DNA of 64,000 nt, taken from contig NZ_ACYY01000001.1 of assembly GCF_000176015.1 (NCBI RefSeq), positions 248,001 through 312,000 of the forward strand. Direction: 5' to 3'. The notes below the pieces were generated by a model, which did no database searches, was not told the DNA's origin, and was given only the letters and a program-made list of their open reading frames with translations. This document shows, in pieces, positions 1-9,920 of this stretch (the first letter of the stretch is position 1; every line of letters begins with the position of its first letter). The DNA is from Rhodobacter ferrooxidans (lineage in GTDB: Bacteria; Pseudomonadota; Alphaproteobacteria; Rhodobacterales; Rhodobacteraceae). A program made the translations under genes and the position numbers.

Positions 1-896
1 CCCGCCACCGCCTGCGCCGCCAAAGCCTCTAGCTGCACCTGCAAGCCCGCGTCCAGCGTCAGCACATGCCGCAGGGTGGCGGGGGCAGCGGCGCGCACCC
101 GGTCGGTCAGGTGCGGCGCCAGTTGCGGGAAGGGGCGGCGGCGGTCTGGCACGGCTTCGGAAAGCGCCGCCTGCGCCTGTTCGGCCTCCAGCACGCCTTC
201 CTGCACCGCCCGCGCCAGCACCCGCGCCCGTGCCGCCCCGGCAGCGCCGATCCTGCGGTCTGGCCGACGGTTCTCGGGTGATTGCGGAATGGCCACCAGC
301 AGCGCCGCCTCTGCCGGTGTCAGCCGCCGCGGATCCTTGCCGAAATAGGCGCGGGTGGCGGCGCGCAGGCCTTCGACATTGCCACCATAGGGCGCAAGGT
401 GCAGATAAAGCTGCAAGATCTGGTCCTTGCCCAGCCGCCGTTCCAGCGCCAGCGCCACCCGCATCTGCCGCAGCTTGCCCGCCACACGGCCAGTGCCGCT
501 TTCCTCCAGCAGCCGCGCCACCTGCATCGTCAGGGTTGATCCGCCCGAGACGACATGGCCATTCCACACCGCCTGCGCCAGCGCCCGCAGCATCGCCCGC
601 GGGTCCACCCCGGAGTGCTGGTAAAACCGCTTGTCCTCATAGGCCAGCAGCAGCGCCAGATAGCCCTTGTCCACATCGGCCAGATCGACCGCCATCCGCC
701 AGCGGCCATCGGCCACGGTATAGGCCCGCATCAAGCGCCCGTCGCGGTCCACCACCTCGACCGCGGTTTCGACCCCCAAGGGTGGCAGCAGTGTCGTATC
801 GACCCAATGGTCAAGCTGCACGCGTGCAATGGCCGCCACCAACAGGGCGACGGCCATTGCAAACAGCAGCGGTCCAAGGTTGCGGCTGACCCGCAT
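1..896 (-). CDS. pbpC: Penicillin-binding protein 1C, N-terminal part (cut by window edge)
   Basis: This is a bifunctional peptidoglycan glycosyltransferase/transpeptidase of the PBP1C class, anchored in the inner membrane and acting in the periplasm. About 298 residues are visible from the ATG at 896. One membrane segment lies near residues 8-26. The glycosyltransferase motif AYEDKRFYQHSGVD has its catalytic Glu near residue 87, and GGSTLTMQ follows near residue 118. The visible part ends where the transpeptidase domain should begin, and the rest lies beyond position 1. The start codon overlaps the stop of the upstream alpha-2-macroglobulin gene (TGATG), so the two are co-transcribed. That pairing is common in Gram-negative bacteria, where the two proteins are thought to act together in wall repair and protease defence. 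The family call is firm; the C-terminal domain is inferred. Confidence 0.9.
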   Translation of the reverse strand, partial: MRVSRNLGPLLFAMAVALLVAAIARVQLDHWVDTTLLPPLGVETAVEVVDRDGRLMRAYTVADGRWRMAVDLADVDKGYLALLLAYEDKRFYQHSGVDPRAMLRALAQAVWNGHVVSGGSTLTMQVARLLEESGTGRVAGKLRQMRVALALERRLGKDQILQLYLHLAPYGGNVEGLRAATRAYFGKDPRRLTPAEAALLVAIPQSPENRRPDRRIGAAGAARARVLARAVQEGVLEAEQAQAALSEAVPDRRRPFPQLAPHLTDRVRAAAPATLRHVLTLDAGLQVQLEALAAQAVA

Positions 897-3800
897 CACT
901 CGGTAATCGTGATCTGCCCGGTGTCAGACCGCGCCCGGAAATCGGGGCGATACATGTCTTCGACCGAGGCGGCGGCGTGGTGGAACACCCCCGGCGTCAC
1001 CGCCCGCACCACATAGGCCAGCCGGAACGGCTGGTTGTCATAGCGGTCGATGGCGGTCAGGAAGCGGTCCTGCCGGAACTCGCTGTGCGCCACCTCGCCT
1101 TGCAGGTCCAGCCAGCCAAGGCCCGAGATCGCCCCGCCCGAGATCAGGTTGGGGTTGTCGATCTCCAGCCCCGCCGGCAGCGGGTCGCTGACCATCAGCC
1201 GCGCCTCGCCGGAACCAAAGGGCGTCACCTCCAGCACCGTCACCAGCCGCGTGCCGGTTTTCAGATCGTCCAGCGAGGCGGCCTTGCCGTCCAGCGTGTA
1301 GTAGCTGCGGGTGATGGCATAGCCATTGCCACCCGCGGGTTCGGGTTCCGACGGCACGCCATAGGTGGTGACCGTCAGCGTGGTGGTCTTGCCAGAGCCG
1401 TTTTCCACCACCACCGGCGTTACTGCCGCCGCGCCATCCAGCACCCGCACCAGCGGGCCGGTCGCGGGTGCGCCGTCGATGGTGATGCCTTCGGCACCCG
1501 GCCGGTCGATCAGCGCATTGGTCGCCAGCAGCGCCCAGGTGGCTTCCTGGGTGGACAGGTTGGCGCTTTGCGTCGCCACCCGGTCGGTCAGCGCCTCGCG
1601 GTCCACCGCGGTGGAGCCCGCCTCCACCGCCAGTGCCAGCACCGCCGCGGCATCGCGGTAGTTGGTGCCATAATCGGCGCGGTAGATCTGGGCCTTTTCG
1701 GTGGCGGTCGAGGCGTTCAGCTTGGTCGCGGCCTTGCGGAACATCGCATCGGCCCGGGTCTGGTCGCCATAGCTGGCCAGTGCCGCCCCCAGTTGCGCCA
1801 TTGCCAGCGGCGTTGCGAAATCGCCGCCCTTCACATCGGCATAATAGCGCAGATCGCCCACCGCGGCAGCGCCTTCGCGCGCCAGCACCATCAGCGCATA
1901 GGCCAGCGCCTCGCCGCCGCCATTCACCGAACCGTCGAAATCGGGTGCGTAGTTCACCTGATTGCGCAGGTTGTCCAGCGCGTTGCGCAGCGCCAGGTCG
2001 GGCACCGCGTAGCCTTGGGCCTTGGCGCGCGACAGGAAGTCGGTGACATAGGCATCCAGCCACATGTCGCCCGTCGCCGGATACCATAGGCCAAAGGCCC
2101 CTTCCGCCGACTGGTTGGCCAGAATCTCGGTGATGGCTTGATCAATCCGGGCATGGATATTGTCGCCGCCCTTCATGTGCATCGCCTGCGCCACCGCATC
2201 GAAATACAGAAGCGGCATCGCCTTCGAGGTCATCTGCTCGGTGCAGCCATAGGGATAGCGGTCCAGCGCCGCCAGCAGGCCCGGCGCGTTCAGCCGGGCG
2301 ATCGGGCCGATGGCCATGGTCGCGCTGCCGGACCCCGGCGTGATGTCGGCAAAGACATTGGCATCGAAGGTGAAGCTTTTGCCTGCCGCCAGATCAAACC
2401 GGGTGATCCGCGCCACTTCGGGGTCGTTCACCTGCACCGGGATGGTCAGGGTCTTCTTCAACTGCTTGCCATCCGGCGTGGTCAGCGCCACCTCGATGGT
2501 CTGCAAACCGGTCCCGCTGGCAGTCACCGGCACCGCAAACACCTGCTTGCCGTTCTCGGCCAGATCAAAGCCCGAAGGCACCTCGCCCAGCGTCAGCCCG
2601 GTGCTGGAGACATCCAGCCCCATGCGGCCCGCAGGCCCGGTGGCATGCACGATCTCCAGCAGCAGCCGGGTTTCGTCGCCGGGCGACAGGAAGCGCGGCA
2701 GGCTGGCGGTCACCACCACCGGATCGCGCACCAGCACATCGGCGCTGGCTTGCCCCACCGCCTTGCCCGACCAGGCCACCGCCATCACCTTGACCGTGCC
2801 GTTGAACGACGGCAGATCAAAGCTGGCGCGGGCATAGCCATCGGCGCCCACCTGCACCGGGCCGGTGAAATAGGCCACCAGCTCCTCGGTCGGTGGCGGT
2901 GCCAGCAGTTTGGCATTCAGCCCGGCATCACCGCCGGAACGCACCGTGCCCTCGGCGCCGTTCAGCCCGTCGATCAGACGGCCGTAAACGTCGCGGATGC
3001 CGACGCCAAGCTTGCGCTGACCGAAGTAGTGGTCCGAGGGGTCGGGGGCTTCGAACGCCGTCAGGTTCAGGATGCCGACATCGACGGCGGCGATGGTGAC
3101 AAAGGCGGTATCGCCCGCCGCCACGCCATCGACCTTTACCGCCACATCCAGCGGCCCGCGCGGCGCGGCTTCGGGCGCGGTTTCCACCGCCGCCGTCAAC
3201 TTCCGCGCGCCGGGATCAACCGCGGCATGGGTCAGACCCAGCGCCCGCGCCGGGTTGCGCCCCGCCGCCACGTCCATCGGCCGCAGGACCGAGGCGGTGA
3301 CATAGACCCCCGCGCCCCATTCATCGGTGACCGGCAGGGTGATCAGGTTTTCACCTTCCTTCACCTCGACCGCCTGCATGGCGATCAGGTGGTTGGAAAG
3401 CACCGTCACCAGCGCCGTCCCTGCCGCCCGTGGCACCAGCCGCAGCGTTGCGGTTTCGCCAGACTTGTAGGCCGGTTTGTCCAGCGAAAGCTCCAGCGTG
3501 TCGGGCGTTACCGAGGTGTCGGCGGGCGCATACCAGCCGGCCCAGAAGGTCGTCGAAGTGGCAGCCAGCTTGCCGTCGCTGCGTTCCACCGCCAGTTCGT
3601 ATTCGCCCCAGGTGACAGGCGCTGCAATCTCGGTCGGGGTGTCGCCCAAGGCGGCTTCACCCTCGGCCACGGAGGTGCGGCTGATCACCGGTTCCCAGTT
3701 CCAGCTTCCATCCTTTTGATACCATTGATAATTGGTCTCGATCCGGGACAGTTTCCACTTCACCTGCATCGGTTCGGCCAGCGCATTGGCACCGACCCCG

Positions 3801-6355
3801 ATCAGGGCAAAGCGGGCATCGGCCCCTTCGGCCACCACGTCGTCAAACAGCGGCTTGACGCCGATCATCGCCGCCGCGGGCGTCAGCGCCCGGGTCAGGC
3901 TGCGTTCCACCGGACGGCCAGAGCCTTCGGCCACCCGCACGGTGAATTTCGCCTGCAACGGAATGGCCGGGTCGGCCATTTCAGGCAGGGTCACATCGAC
4001 CAGCGCCGTGCCATCCTCGGCGGTGCGCACCTCGCCCGGCAGCGATTCCATGCGGCTGTCGAAGGCAAGGTCGTGGCGGCCAAAGCGGTAGCCGGGGAAG
4101 GCGGGCAGGCCATCGGCGGCCGTCACCAGCACTTCGCCTTCCACCGCCAGATCGGCCCCCGGCGCGCCGAACAGGTATTTGGCATCGACCGTCAGTTGCG
4201 GCATATCGCCGAGGCTGATCGGCGTGTCAGCGAGTTTCAGATCGAAATCAATCCGCTCGGGCAGGAAGTCTTCCACGAGGAAGGTCTGGCTGGCCAGCGC
4301 AGGCGCTTCCAGATCGGCCAGAATGTCCAGCCGCCAGACCCCGCGCGGGGCCGAACCGGCAATCGGCAGGTCGAACACATGGCCACCCGCGCCAACATCT
4401 TCGGCCAGCGCGCGGTAGTATTCCACGCCATCCGGGCGATAGACCAGCGCCGTCAGCGGCAGACCCGCCACCGCCGCCGCCTGCGCATCGCGCGCCAGCG
4501 CCGTGGCATGCACGGTTTCGCCCGCCCGATAAGCGCCGCGGTCGGTGGCCAGGAACACATCCACCGGCGGTGCCGGTTCACGGCCTTCAACGCCACGATC
4601 CGACAGATCAAACTCGGGGTCGGTCAGCGACAGGAAGGCGATATCGGTATCGCCGTCCTTCACCACCACCAGCGCCGGTTGCGCGCCGTTGCTGCCGCGG
4701 GTCAGGGCGGCATCGAAATGCGCATAGCCCATGGCATCGGTCTGCACCGTGGCCAGCACCGTGTTGGCGCGGCTGAGGAGTTCGACATTCACACCGGTTT
4801 TCGCCGCCGCCGTGCCCAGACTGCGCACGAAGACATGCAGCCCGTCGGTGCCGCTCATCGTGGTCACGCCAAGGTCGGAAATCACGAACCACTGCCAGGC
4901 CGCGGGAACCACATAGGGGTCCACCCCCGGCACCGCAGCTTTCAGGGTATAGACCCCGGCAGGCAGACCGGCGATCGCCTCGGCCAGCGGCAGGCGGGTG
5001 GTCACGTCGCGGTTGACCTCCATCCCGACGGTGGCCGAACCGGTCCACAGCTGCTCGCCCACCTCGTCGGTGAAATAGCCCTCGGCCCAATCCTGCATCG
5101 GCTGGCCGAAATAGTCGTTCTGGATGGCGCGCAGCAGGTTGCGGTCCGACACCCGGAACAGCGCCAGATCCAGCTTTTCGGTGTTCACCGTTTCCACCGG
5201 CAGCGCGGCGTTGTCGGATTTCGGCAGCACATAGGCGCGGCCCGCAAAGCGCACGCCGGGGCTGCGATCACGCACATAGACGTTCAGCGGCACCGATTTC
5301 GCCATGGTCTGGCCATCGGCGGCGGGCAACCCCTCGCGGAAGGTCAGGGTGTAGCGCGCGCCATGCGCCATGCCTTCGACGCACAACTGCCGCCAGCCAC
5401 CCGCCACCACGGTCAGGCCCGGCTCGGGCAGTTGCACGAAGCTGGAGTAATCGACGCCGGATTCCACCAGATCTTCCGAGAAGGTGGCGCAGACCCGCGG
5501 GCGGGCACTGTCCGACTGCACGTCATGCTCGGTGATGCGGAAGCCCCATTTGGCAATGGCATCCTCCAGCAGCGCCTCGGTGTCCGGGCGGCTTTGCAGG
5601 CTTTGCGCCAGACGCAGCGCCTGCACGGTGTCGCGGCCACGGTCATAAGCCTCGGCCGCCGCACCGAACTGCACCAGGATCGAGTGGCGCAGCGCCTTGT
5701 TTTCGGCGCGCAGATAGCCATTGATCGCGGCGTTGAAGGCGCGGTTGCGCAGATCGCTGCGGTTGTTCTCGTTGGTCGCGCTTTCGGCCAGCAGCAGCCG
5801 CGAATAGTCCAGCCACAATTCGGGCGCATCGCTGGCGTTGATCGCCGCCCCGGCAAACTGCCCGGCCAGTTCAAGATCGCCATTGGCCTCGGCATCGGCC
5901 GAGGATTGCATGTGTTCTTCGGCGGTCCATTGCCCGGTGGTGTGCAGGTTGCCCAGCGTCTTGGCCTGTTCAACGGCAGCGGCAATATCCCAATCGGTCA
6001 GAAAGCCAAGCTCGGCCCGGCGGGCGGCGGCACCGGCAATCACGCCCGGATCATTGGCCACCAACCGGCCCGAAAAGGCACCCTGAAAGAATTTCTCCTC
6101 GCCCGGTGCGGCCTTGGGAAAGCAACTGCCGTTGCGGGTGTTGAAGGTGAAGGCGGTGCAGCGGGCATTGGACATGCAGGCCTGCTCGCAGGCTTCGATG
6201 GTGGTGTCGAACAGCGAGGTCAGATCGCCCCCCGGCAGGTCGGCATCCTGGCTGAGCACGAAGCGGCGCGCGGGCACCAGATCTTCTGCCAATGCCGGCA
6301 GCGCGGCGGTCAGGGCAAAGGCGGACAGCACGAAGACCCGGGTGAAAACACGCAT
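896..6355 (-). CDS. Bacterial alpha-2-macroglobulin (YfhM-like) with N-terminal PAN/apple domain
   Basis: This is a large periplasmic protease-trapping protein of about 1,819 residues. I start it at 6355, where GGAGGT lies 7 nt upstream and a clean signal peptide (MRVFTRVFVLSAFALTAALPALA) begins; a longer frame to 6385 lacks both. Residues about 35-70 hold a Cys-rich PAN/apple-type module (ACEQACMSNARCTAF). Macroglobulin and bait-region domains fill the middle. The thioester motif GCTEQ is intact at about C1371-Q1374 within YPYGCTEQM, so covalent capture of proteases is expected. The signal peptide shows no lipobox, unlike the lipoprotein form known from E. coli. It overlaps the start of pbpC and probably forms an operon with it. 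Long open frames on the opposite strand are composition shadows. Confidence 0.93.
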   Translation of the reverse strand: MRVFTRVFVLSAFALTAALPALAEDLVPARRFVLSQDADLPGGDLTSLFDTTIEACEQACMSNARCTAFTFNTRNGSCFPKAAPGEEKFFQGAFSGRLVANDPGVIAGAAARRAELGFLTDWDIAAAVEQAKTLGNLHTTGQWTAEEHMQSSADAEANGDLELAGQFAGAAINASDAPELWLDYSRLLLAESATNENNRSDLRNRAFNAAINGYLRAENKALRHSILVQFGAAAEAYDRGRDTVQALRLAQSLQSRPDTEALLEDAIAKWGFRITEHDVQSDSARPRVCATFSEDLVESGVDYSSFVQLPEPGLTVVAGGWRQLCVEGMAHGARYTLTFREGLPAADGQTMAKSVPLNVYVRDRSPGVRFAGRAYVLPKSDNAALPVETVNTEKLDLALFRVSDRNLLRAIQNDYFGQPMQDWAEGYFTDEVGEQLWTGSATVGMEVNRDVTTRLPLAEAIAGLPAGVYTLKAAVPGVDPYVVPAAWQWFVISDLGVTTMSGTDGLHVFVRSLGTAAAKTGVNVELLSRANTVLATVQTDAMGYAHFDAALTRGSNGAQPALVVVKDGDTDIAFLSLTDPEFDLSDRGVEGREPAPPVDVFLATDRGAYRAGETVHATALARDAQAAAVAGLPLTALVYRPDGVEYYRALAEDVGAGGHVFDLPIAGSAPRGVWRLDILADLEAPALASQTFLVEDFLPERIDFDLKLADTPISLGDMPQLTVDAKYLFGAPGADLAVEGEVLVTAADGLPAFPGYRFGRHDLAFDSRMESLPGEVRTAEDGTALVDVTLPEMADPAIPLQAKFTVRVAEGSGRPVERSLTRALTPAAAMIGVKPLFDDVVAEGADARFALIGVGANALAEPMQVKWKLSRIETNYQWYQKDGSWNWEPVISRTSVAEGEAALGDTPTEIAAPVTWGEYELAVERSDGKLAATSTTFWAGWYAPADTSVTPDTLELSLDKPAYKSGETATLRLVPRAAGTALVTVLSNHLIAMQAVEVKEGENLITLPVTDEWGAGVYVTASVLRPMDVAAGRNPARALGLTHAAVDPGARKLTAAVETAPEAAPRGPLDVAVKVDGVAAGDTAFVTIAAVDVGILNLTAFEAPDPSDHYFGQRKLGVGIRDVYGRLIDGLNGAEGTVRSGGDAGLNAKLLAPPPTEELVAYFTGPVQVGADGYARASFDLPSFNGTVKVMAVAWSGKAVGQASADVLVRDPVVVTASLPRFLSPGDETRLLLEIVHATGPAGRMGLDVSSTGLTLGEVPSGFDLAENGKQVFAVPVTASGTGLQTIEVALTTPDGKQLKKTLTIPVQVNDPEVARITRFDLAAGKSFTFDANVFADITPGSGSATMAIGPIARLNAPGLLAALDRYPYGCTEQMTSKAMPLLYFDAVAQAMHMKGGDNIHARIDQAITEILANQSAEGAFGLWYPATGDMWLDAYVTDFLSRAKAQGYAVPDLALRNALDNLRNQVNYAPDFDGSVNGGGEALAYALMVLAREGAAAVGDLRYYADVKGGDFATPLAMAQLGAALASYGDQTRADAMFRKAATKLNASTATEKAQIYRADYGTNYRDAAAVLALAVEAGSTAVDREALTDRVATQSANLSTQEATWALLATNALIDRPGAEGITIDGAPATGPLVRVLDGAAAVTPVVVENGSGKTTTLTVTTYGVPSEPEPAGGNGYAITRSYYTLDGKAASLDDLKTGTRLVTVLEVTPFGSGEARLMVSDPLPAGLEIDNPNLISGGAISGLGWLDLQGEVAHSEFRQDRFLTAIDRYDNQPFRLAYVVRAVTPGVFHHAAASVEDMYRPDFRARSDTGQITITE

Positions 6356-6548
6356 CGAAATACCTCCAGCAATCAAGGCCGTCATGTTGCCACGCAGCCC
6401 CCCATTCTGGCAATGAGTCGTAATGTCCGGCGAACCCGGTCAACATTAAGTTTTACTTCACTTTGTTGTTCCAAGGTGCGGTCTGACCGAGGTCTGCGCC
6501 AGAAGGCAGCGCCCGGTCTGGCAGGATGGGCGGCGGAACAGGCTGGGT

Positions 6549-9113
6549 ATGGAAATCGCGGAACGGCTGGCCAAGGAACGGCGCGCGCGATTGGCGGCGG
6601 AACGGCTGCTGGAACAGAAAAGCCGCGAGCTTTTTGCCGCCAATGAAAAGCTGGCGCTGCACGCGCGGTCGCTGTCGGATCAGATTGTCGAACAGCGGCA
6701 GGTGGTGAAATCGGCGCTGTCCGAGGCCGAGGTGCTGAAGGGCCAGAACAACCGCTTCATGCATGATCTGGAACGCGCCCATACCGCCGCGGTGGTGGCC
6801 GAACGGCGGCTGTGGGATTCGATCAACACCATCCGCGACGGTTTCGCGGTGTTCGATACCAACAAGAAGCTGGTCACCGCCAATCGCGCCTATCTGGCCT
6901 CGTTCGAAGGCCACAAACTGGTGCCCGGCATCAGTTACGAAGCGATTCTGCGGCTGGGGGCAGAAACCGGGCTGGTGGACATCGGCGGCCGCAATCTTGA
7001 CGATTGGTGCGCCGAAATGCTGGCCCGCTGGGACGATGACCCGATCGAACCGGTGGTGCTGCAATTTGCCAACGGCACCTGGGTGCGGCTGGTCGATCAC
7101 CGCTCGCGCGATGGCGACATGGTGTGCCTGGCGCTGAACATTACCGAACAGATGCGTATCTGGGCCGCCATCGAGGCGATTCCGGATGGATTCGTGCTTT
7201 TTGACAGGGAGGACAGGCTGATGACCTGCAACCAGCGCTACCGCGATCTTTATCCCGAAAGCGCCGAGGCGATGGTGCCGGGGGCCAGCTACGAATCGAT
7301 CCTGCGCTATGGGCTGGAACAGGGCGCCTATGCCGATGCGCTGGGGGTCGAGGAGGATTGGCTGAAGGAACGGCTGGCCCGGCGTCGGCTGAAAAGCGAC
7401 CAGTTCGAACAGCAGATGGCAGATGGCCGCTGGCTGCGGGTGATCGAGCAGGAAACCCCCGATGGCGGCCATGTCGGCCTGCGGGTCGATGTCACCGCGG
7501 CCCGCGAACAGCAGACATTGCTGGAAACCGCGCGCATGGCCGCCGAGGCCGCCAACCGCGCCAAATCGGCCTTCCTTGCCAACATGAGCCACGAGATCCG
7601 CACCCCGATGAATGGCGTGGTCGGCATGGCCGAACTGCTGTGCGACACCAACCTGACCGAGGAACAGCGGCTGTTTGCCGACACCATCCGCTCCTCGGGC
7701 GAGGCGTTGCTGGTGATCATCAACGACATTCTCGATTATTCCAAGATCGAGGCCGAGCGGCTGACGCTGCACCCCGAACCCTTTGATCTGGAACGCACGA
7801 TCCACGAAGTGACCATGCTGCTGCAACCCCGCGCCCGCGCCAAGGGGCTGGATCTGATGATCGACTTCGACATGTTCCTGCCCACCCGCTACATCGGCGA
7901 TGCCGGACGGCTGCGGCAGGTGCTGACCAATCTGATGGGCAATGCGGTCAAGTTCACCGAGACCGGGCATGTGCTGGTGCGCGTGGTGGGCATCGAGGCA
8001 GAACCCGGCAGCCAGCAGTTGCACATCACCGTCGAAGACACCGGCATCGGCATCGCGCCCGAGCATCTGGACCACATCTTTGGCGAATTCAATCAGGTGG
8101 AAAGCGAGACCAACCGCAAGTTCGAAGGCACCGGCCTGGGCCTCGCCATCACCCAGCGGCTGGTGGAACGCATGGGCGGGGCGGTCTGGGTCGATAGCGA
8201 GCCGGGCAAGGGCTCGTGCTTCGGCTTCCGCTTGGCGCTGCCGGTGGCCGAGGAAGATGCCACCCAGCATGTGCAGGTGACGCTGCGCCGCGCGCTGGTG
8301 GTGGATGACCAGTTCATCAACCGCACCATTCTGGAACGGCAACTGATCACCTGCGGCATCGAGGTGACGCTGTGCCGCTCCGCCGCCGAGGTTCTGGCAG
8401 TGCTGGCGCAGGACAGTGATTTCGACGTGCTGCTGACCGACCATGAAATGCCGGAAATGGACGGGCTGACCCTGGCCCAAAGGGTGCGGGACGGCGGCTG
8501 GACCATGCCGGTGGTGCTGCTGTCCTCCAGCCCGACCGAGGCGCGCGAAAGCCCGATGGCGGGCGATCTGGCGGCGATCCTGCAAAAGCCGATCCTGCGC
8601 TCGGACCTGTATCGGCGGTTGCAGGCGCTTTCGACGCCGGTCGTGCCGGTGCACACTCCGCGGTTCACCCTGACCGCGGCGACCCGGCGGCAGATGCGGG
8701 TACTGGCCGCCGAGGACAACCGCACCAACCAGTTGGTTTTCCGCAAGATGGTCAAGGACATGGATATCGACCTGACCTTCGCCAACAACGGCCGCGAGGC
8801 GGTGGAGCTTTTCCAGAGCATCCGCCCCGACATGATCTTCATGGACATCTCGATGCCGGAAATGGACGGGCGGGAGGCGGCCACCGCGATCCGGTTGCTG
8901 GAAGCCGGGGACCGCCATGTGCCGATCGTGGCGTTGACCGCACATGCGATGGACGGCGATGAGACCAGCATCCTGGCCGCCGGGATCGACCGCTACATGA
9001 CCAAACCCTTGCGCAAATCTGCGATCACCGAGGCTTTGGTTGAATTCTGCCCCAGCGATGCCCGCCCGGTGCTGCCCGATGCCGAGGAGGAGGAGGCGAT
9101 GACAGGAACCTGA
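6549..9113 (+). CDS. Hybrid sensor histidine kinase with two receiver domains
   Basis: An 854-residue signalling protein with no membrane segments, so probably cytoplasmic. In order: a charged coiled coil (about 1-85), two PAS-like domains (about 90-195 and 200-320, each with an A-I-x-D-G-F type start), a HisKA domain with phospho-acceptor H348 in NMSHEIRTP, and an HATPase domain with NAVKF, DTGIGI and GTGLGLAI boxes. Two receivers follow, with phospho-acceptors D631 (LLTDHEMPEMDG) and D766 (FMDISMPEMDG). No Hpt domain is present, so the final relay partner must be elsewhere. The gene is divergent from the alpha-2-macroglobulin gene and convergent with yaaA, with no cognate regulator next to it. 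The ligand sensed by the PAS domains cannot be read from sequence. Confidence 0.93.
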   Translation: MEIAERLAKERRARLAAERLLEQKSRELFAANEKLALHARSLSDQIVEQRQVVKSALSEAEVLKGQNNRFMHDLERAHTAAVVAERRLWDSINTIRDGFAVFDTNKKLVTANRAYLASFEGHKLVPGISYEAILRLGAETGLVDIGGRNLDDWCAEMLARWDDDPIEPVVLQFANGTWVRLVDHRSRDGDMVCLALNITEQMRIWAAIEAIPDGFVLFDREDRLMTCNQRYRDLYPESAEAMVPGASYESILRYGLEQGAYADALGVEEDWLKERLARRRLKSDQFEQQMADGRWLRVIEQETPDGGHVGLRVDVTAAREQQTLLETARMAAEAANRAKSAFLANMSHEIRTPMNGVVGMAELLCDTNLTEEQRLFADTIRSSGEALLVIINDILDYSKIEAERLTLHPEPFDLERTIHEVTMLLQPRARAKGLDLMIDFDMFLPTRYIGDAGRLRQVLTNLMGNAVKFTETGHVLVRVVGIEAEPGSQQLHITVEDTGIGIAPEHLDHIFGEFNQVESETNRKFEGTGLGLAITQRLVERMGGAVWVDSEPGKGSCFGFRLALPVAEEDATQHVQVTLRRALVVDDQFINRTILERQLITCGIEVTLCRSAAEVLAVLAQDSDFDVLLTDHEMPEMDGLTLAQRVRDGGWTMPVVLLSSSPTEARESPMAGDLAAILQKPILRSDLYRRLQALSTPVVPVHTPRFTLTAATRRQMRVLAAEDNRTNQLVFRKMVKDMDIDLTFANNGREAVELFQSIRPDMIFMDISMPEMDGREAATAIRLLEAGDRHVPIVALTAHAMDGDETSILAAGIDRYMTKPLRKSAITEALVEFCPSDARPVLPDAEEEEAMTGT

Positions 9114-9115
9114 AT

Positions 9116-9883
9116 TCAGTCAGTCTCGCGCAGAAACACCCAGCGGTCGCCGTCCGACAGTTCGGGCGTGAAGCGGTAGCCACCGGCGTCGAAGTGCTTG
9201 ATCGCCTGCGGCTCGGTCAGGTGGTTTTCGGCGATGAAGCGGGCCATGGCACCGCGGGCCTTCTTGGCCCAGAAGCTGACGATCTTTTGCGTGCCATCGC
9301 GGCCTTCCAGAAACACCGGAGTAATCACCCGCAGCCGCAAGGCCTTGCGGTCCACGGCGGTGAAGTATTCAACCGAGGCGCAGTTGATCAGCACATCGGT
9401 GGCCGCCTGCTCTGCGGCCTCGTTCAGCGCCTGGGAAATCCGGTCGCCCCAGAAGGCGTAAAGGTCAGGCCCGCCCGGGTTGGCCAGACGGCTGCCCATC
9501 TCCAGGCGGTGCGGCGCGATGGCGTCGAACGGGCGCAACAGCCCGTAAAGCCCGGAAAGTATGCGCAAATGCCGCTGCGCCCAGTCCAGCGCGTCGGGGT
9601 CCAGCGTTTTCGCCTCCAGCCCGGTGTAGGTGTCACCGGCAAACAGGCTGAGCGCGGTGGAAAGTGGAGCCGTGTCGAAACTGGCAAACCGGGCGACGTT
9701 CAACCGGGCAAGCGGTTCGGAAATATCCATCAGCTTGCGCAGATCGGCCGGGCCAAGTCCGCGCGCCACTTCGGCCAGCGTTTCGGCGTCGGTCTGGAAC
9801 CGGGGTCGGGTTTCCGGCAACCCGAAAGCCAGCGGGCGGGGGGCGGCGTCAAGCCGTTTGGCAGGGGAAAGCACGGTCAGCAT
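9116..9883 (-). CDS. yaaA: YaaA family peroxide stress protein
   Basis: A 255-residue cytoplasmic protein of the YaaA (DUF328/UPF0246) family. The E. coli member lowers intracellular unincorporated iron during H2O2 stress and protects DNA from Fenton damage. Family hallmarks are the start MLTVLSPAKRLD, the segment LSGLYGLLRPFDAI, RLEMGSRL, YAFWGDRIS and the C-terminal FDAGGYRF block. The length matches the family. It lies 37 nt downstream of recQ on the same strand, so it may be co-transcribed with that gene, and its 3' end almost touches the convergent histidine kinase gene. No operator for a peroxide regulator is visible because the upstream region is recQ coding sequence. Confidence 0.93.
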   Translation of the reverse strand: MLTVLSPAKRLDAAPRPLAFGLPETRPRFQTDAETLAEVARGLGPADLRKLMDISEPLARLNVARFASFDTAPLSTALSLFAGDTYTGLEAKTLDPDALDWAQRHLRILSGLYGLLRPFDAIAPHRLEMGSRLANPGGPDLYAFWGDRISQALNEAAEQAATDVLINCASVEYFTAVDRKALRLRVITPVFLEGRDGTQKIVSFWAKKARGAMARFIAENHLTEPQAIKHFDAGGYRFTPELSDGDRWVFLRETD

Positions 9884-9920
9884 TGGCCCTACCTACAAGA
9901 CAGCGCGGCGAAGGCAAGGC

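Noticed and set aside
6420-6443. TTGACC on the minus strand at 6443-6438 as promoter of the alpha-2-macroglobulin gene
   Set aside because: No -10 box at suitable spacing could be identified, so it is not listed.
2138-6646. Very long open frame on the plus strand opposite the alpha-2-macroglobulin gene
   Set aside because: It is rich in His, Arg, Gly and Gln with no recognisable domain, and mirrors the real gene codon by codon. This is a high-GC antisense shadow.
6453-8945. Long minus-strand open frame opposite the hybrid histidine kinase
   Set aside because: Low-complexity composition without motifs, while the plus strand encodes an intact kinase with all catalytic boxes.
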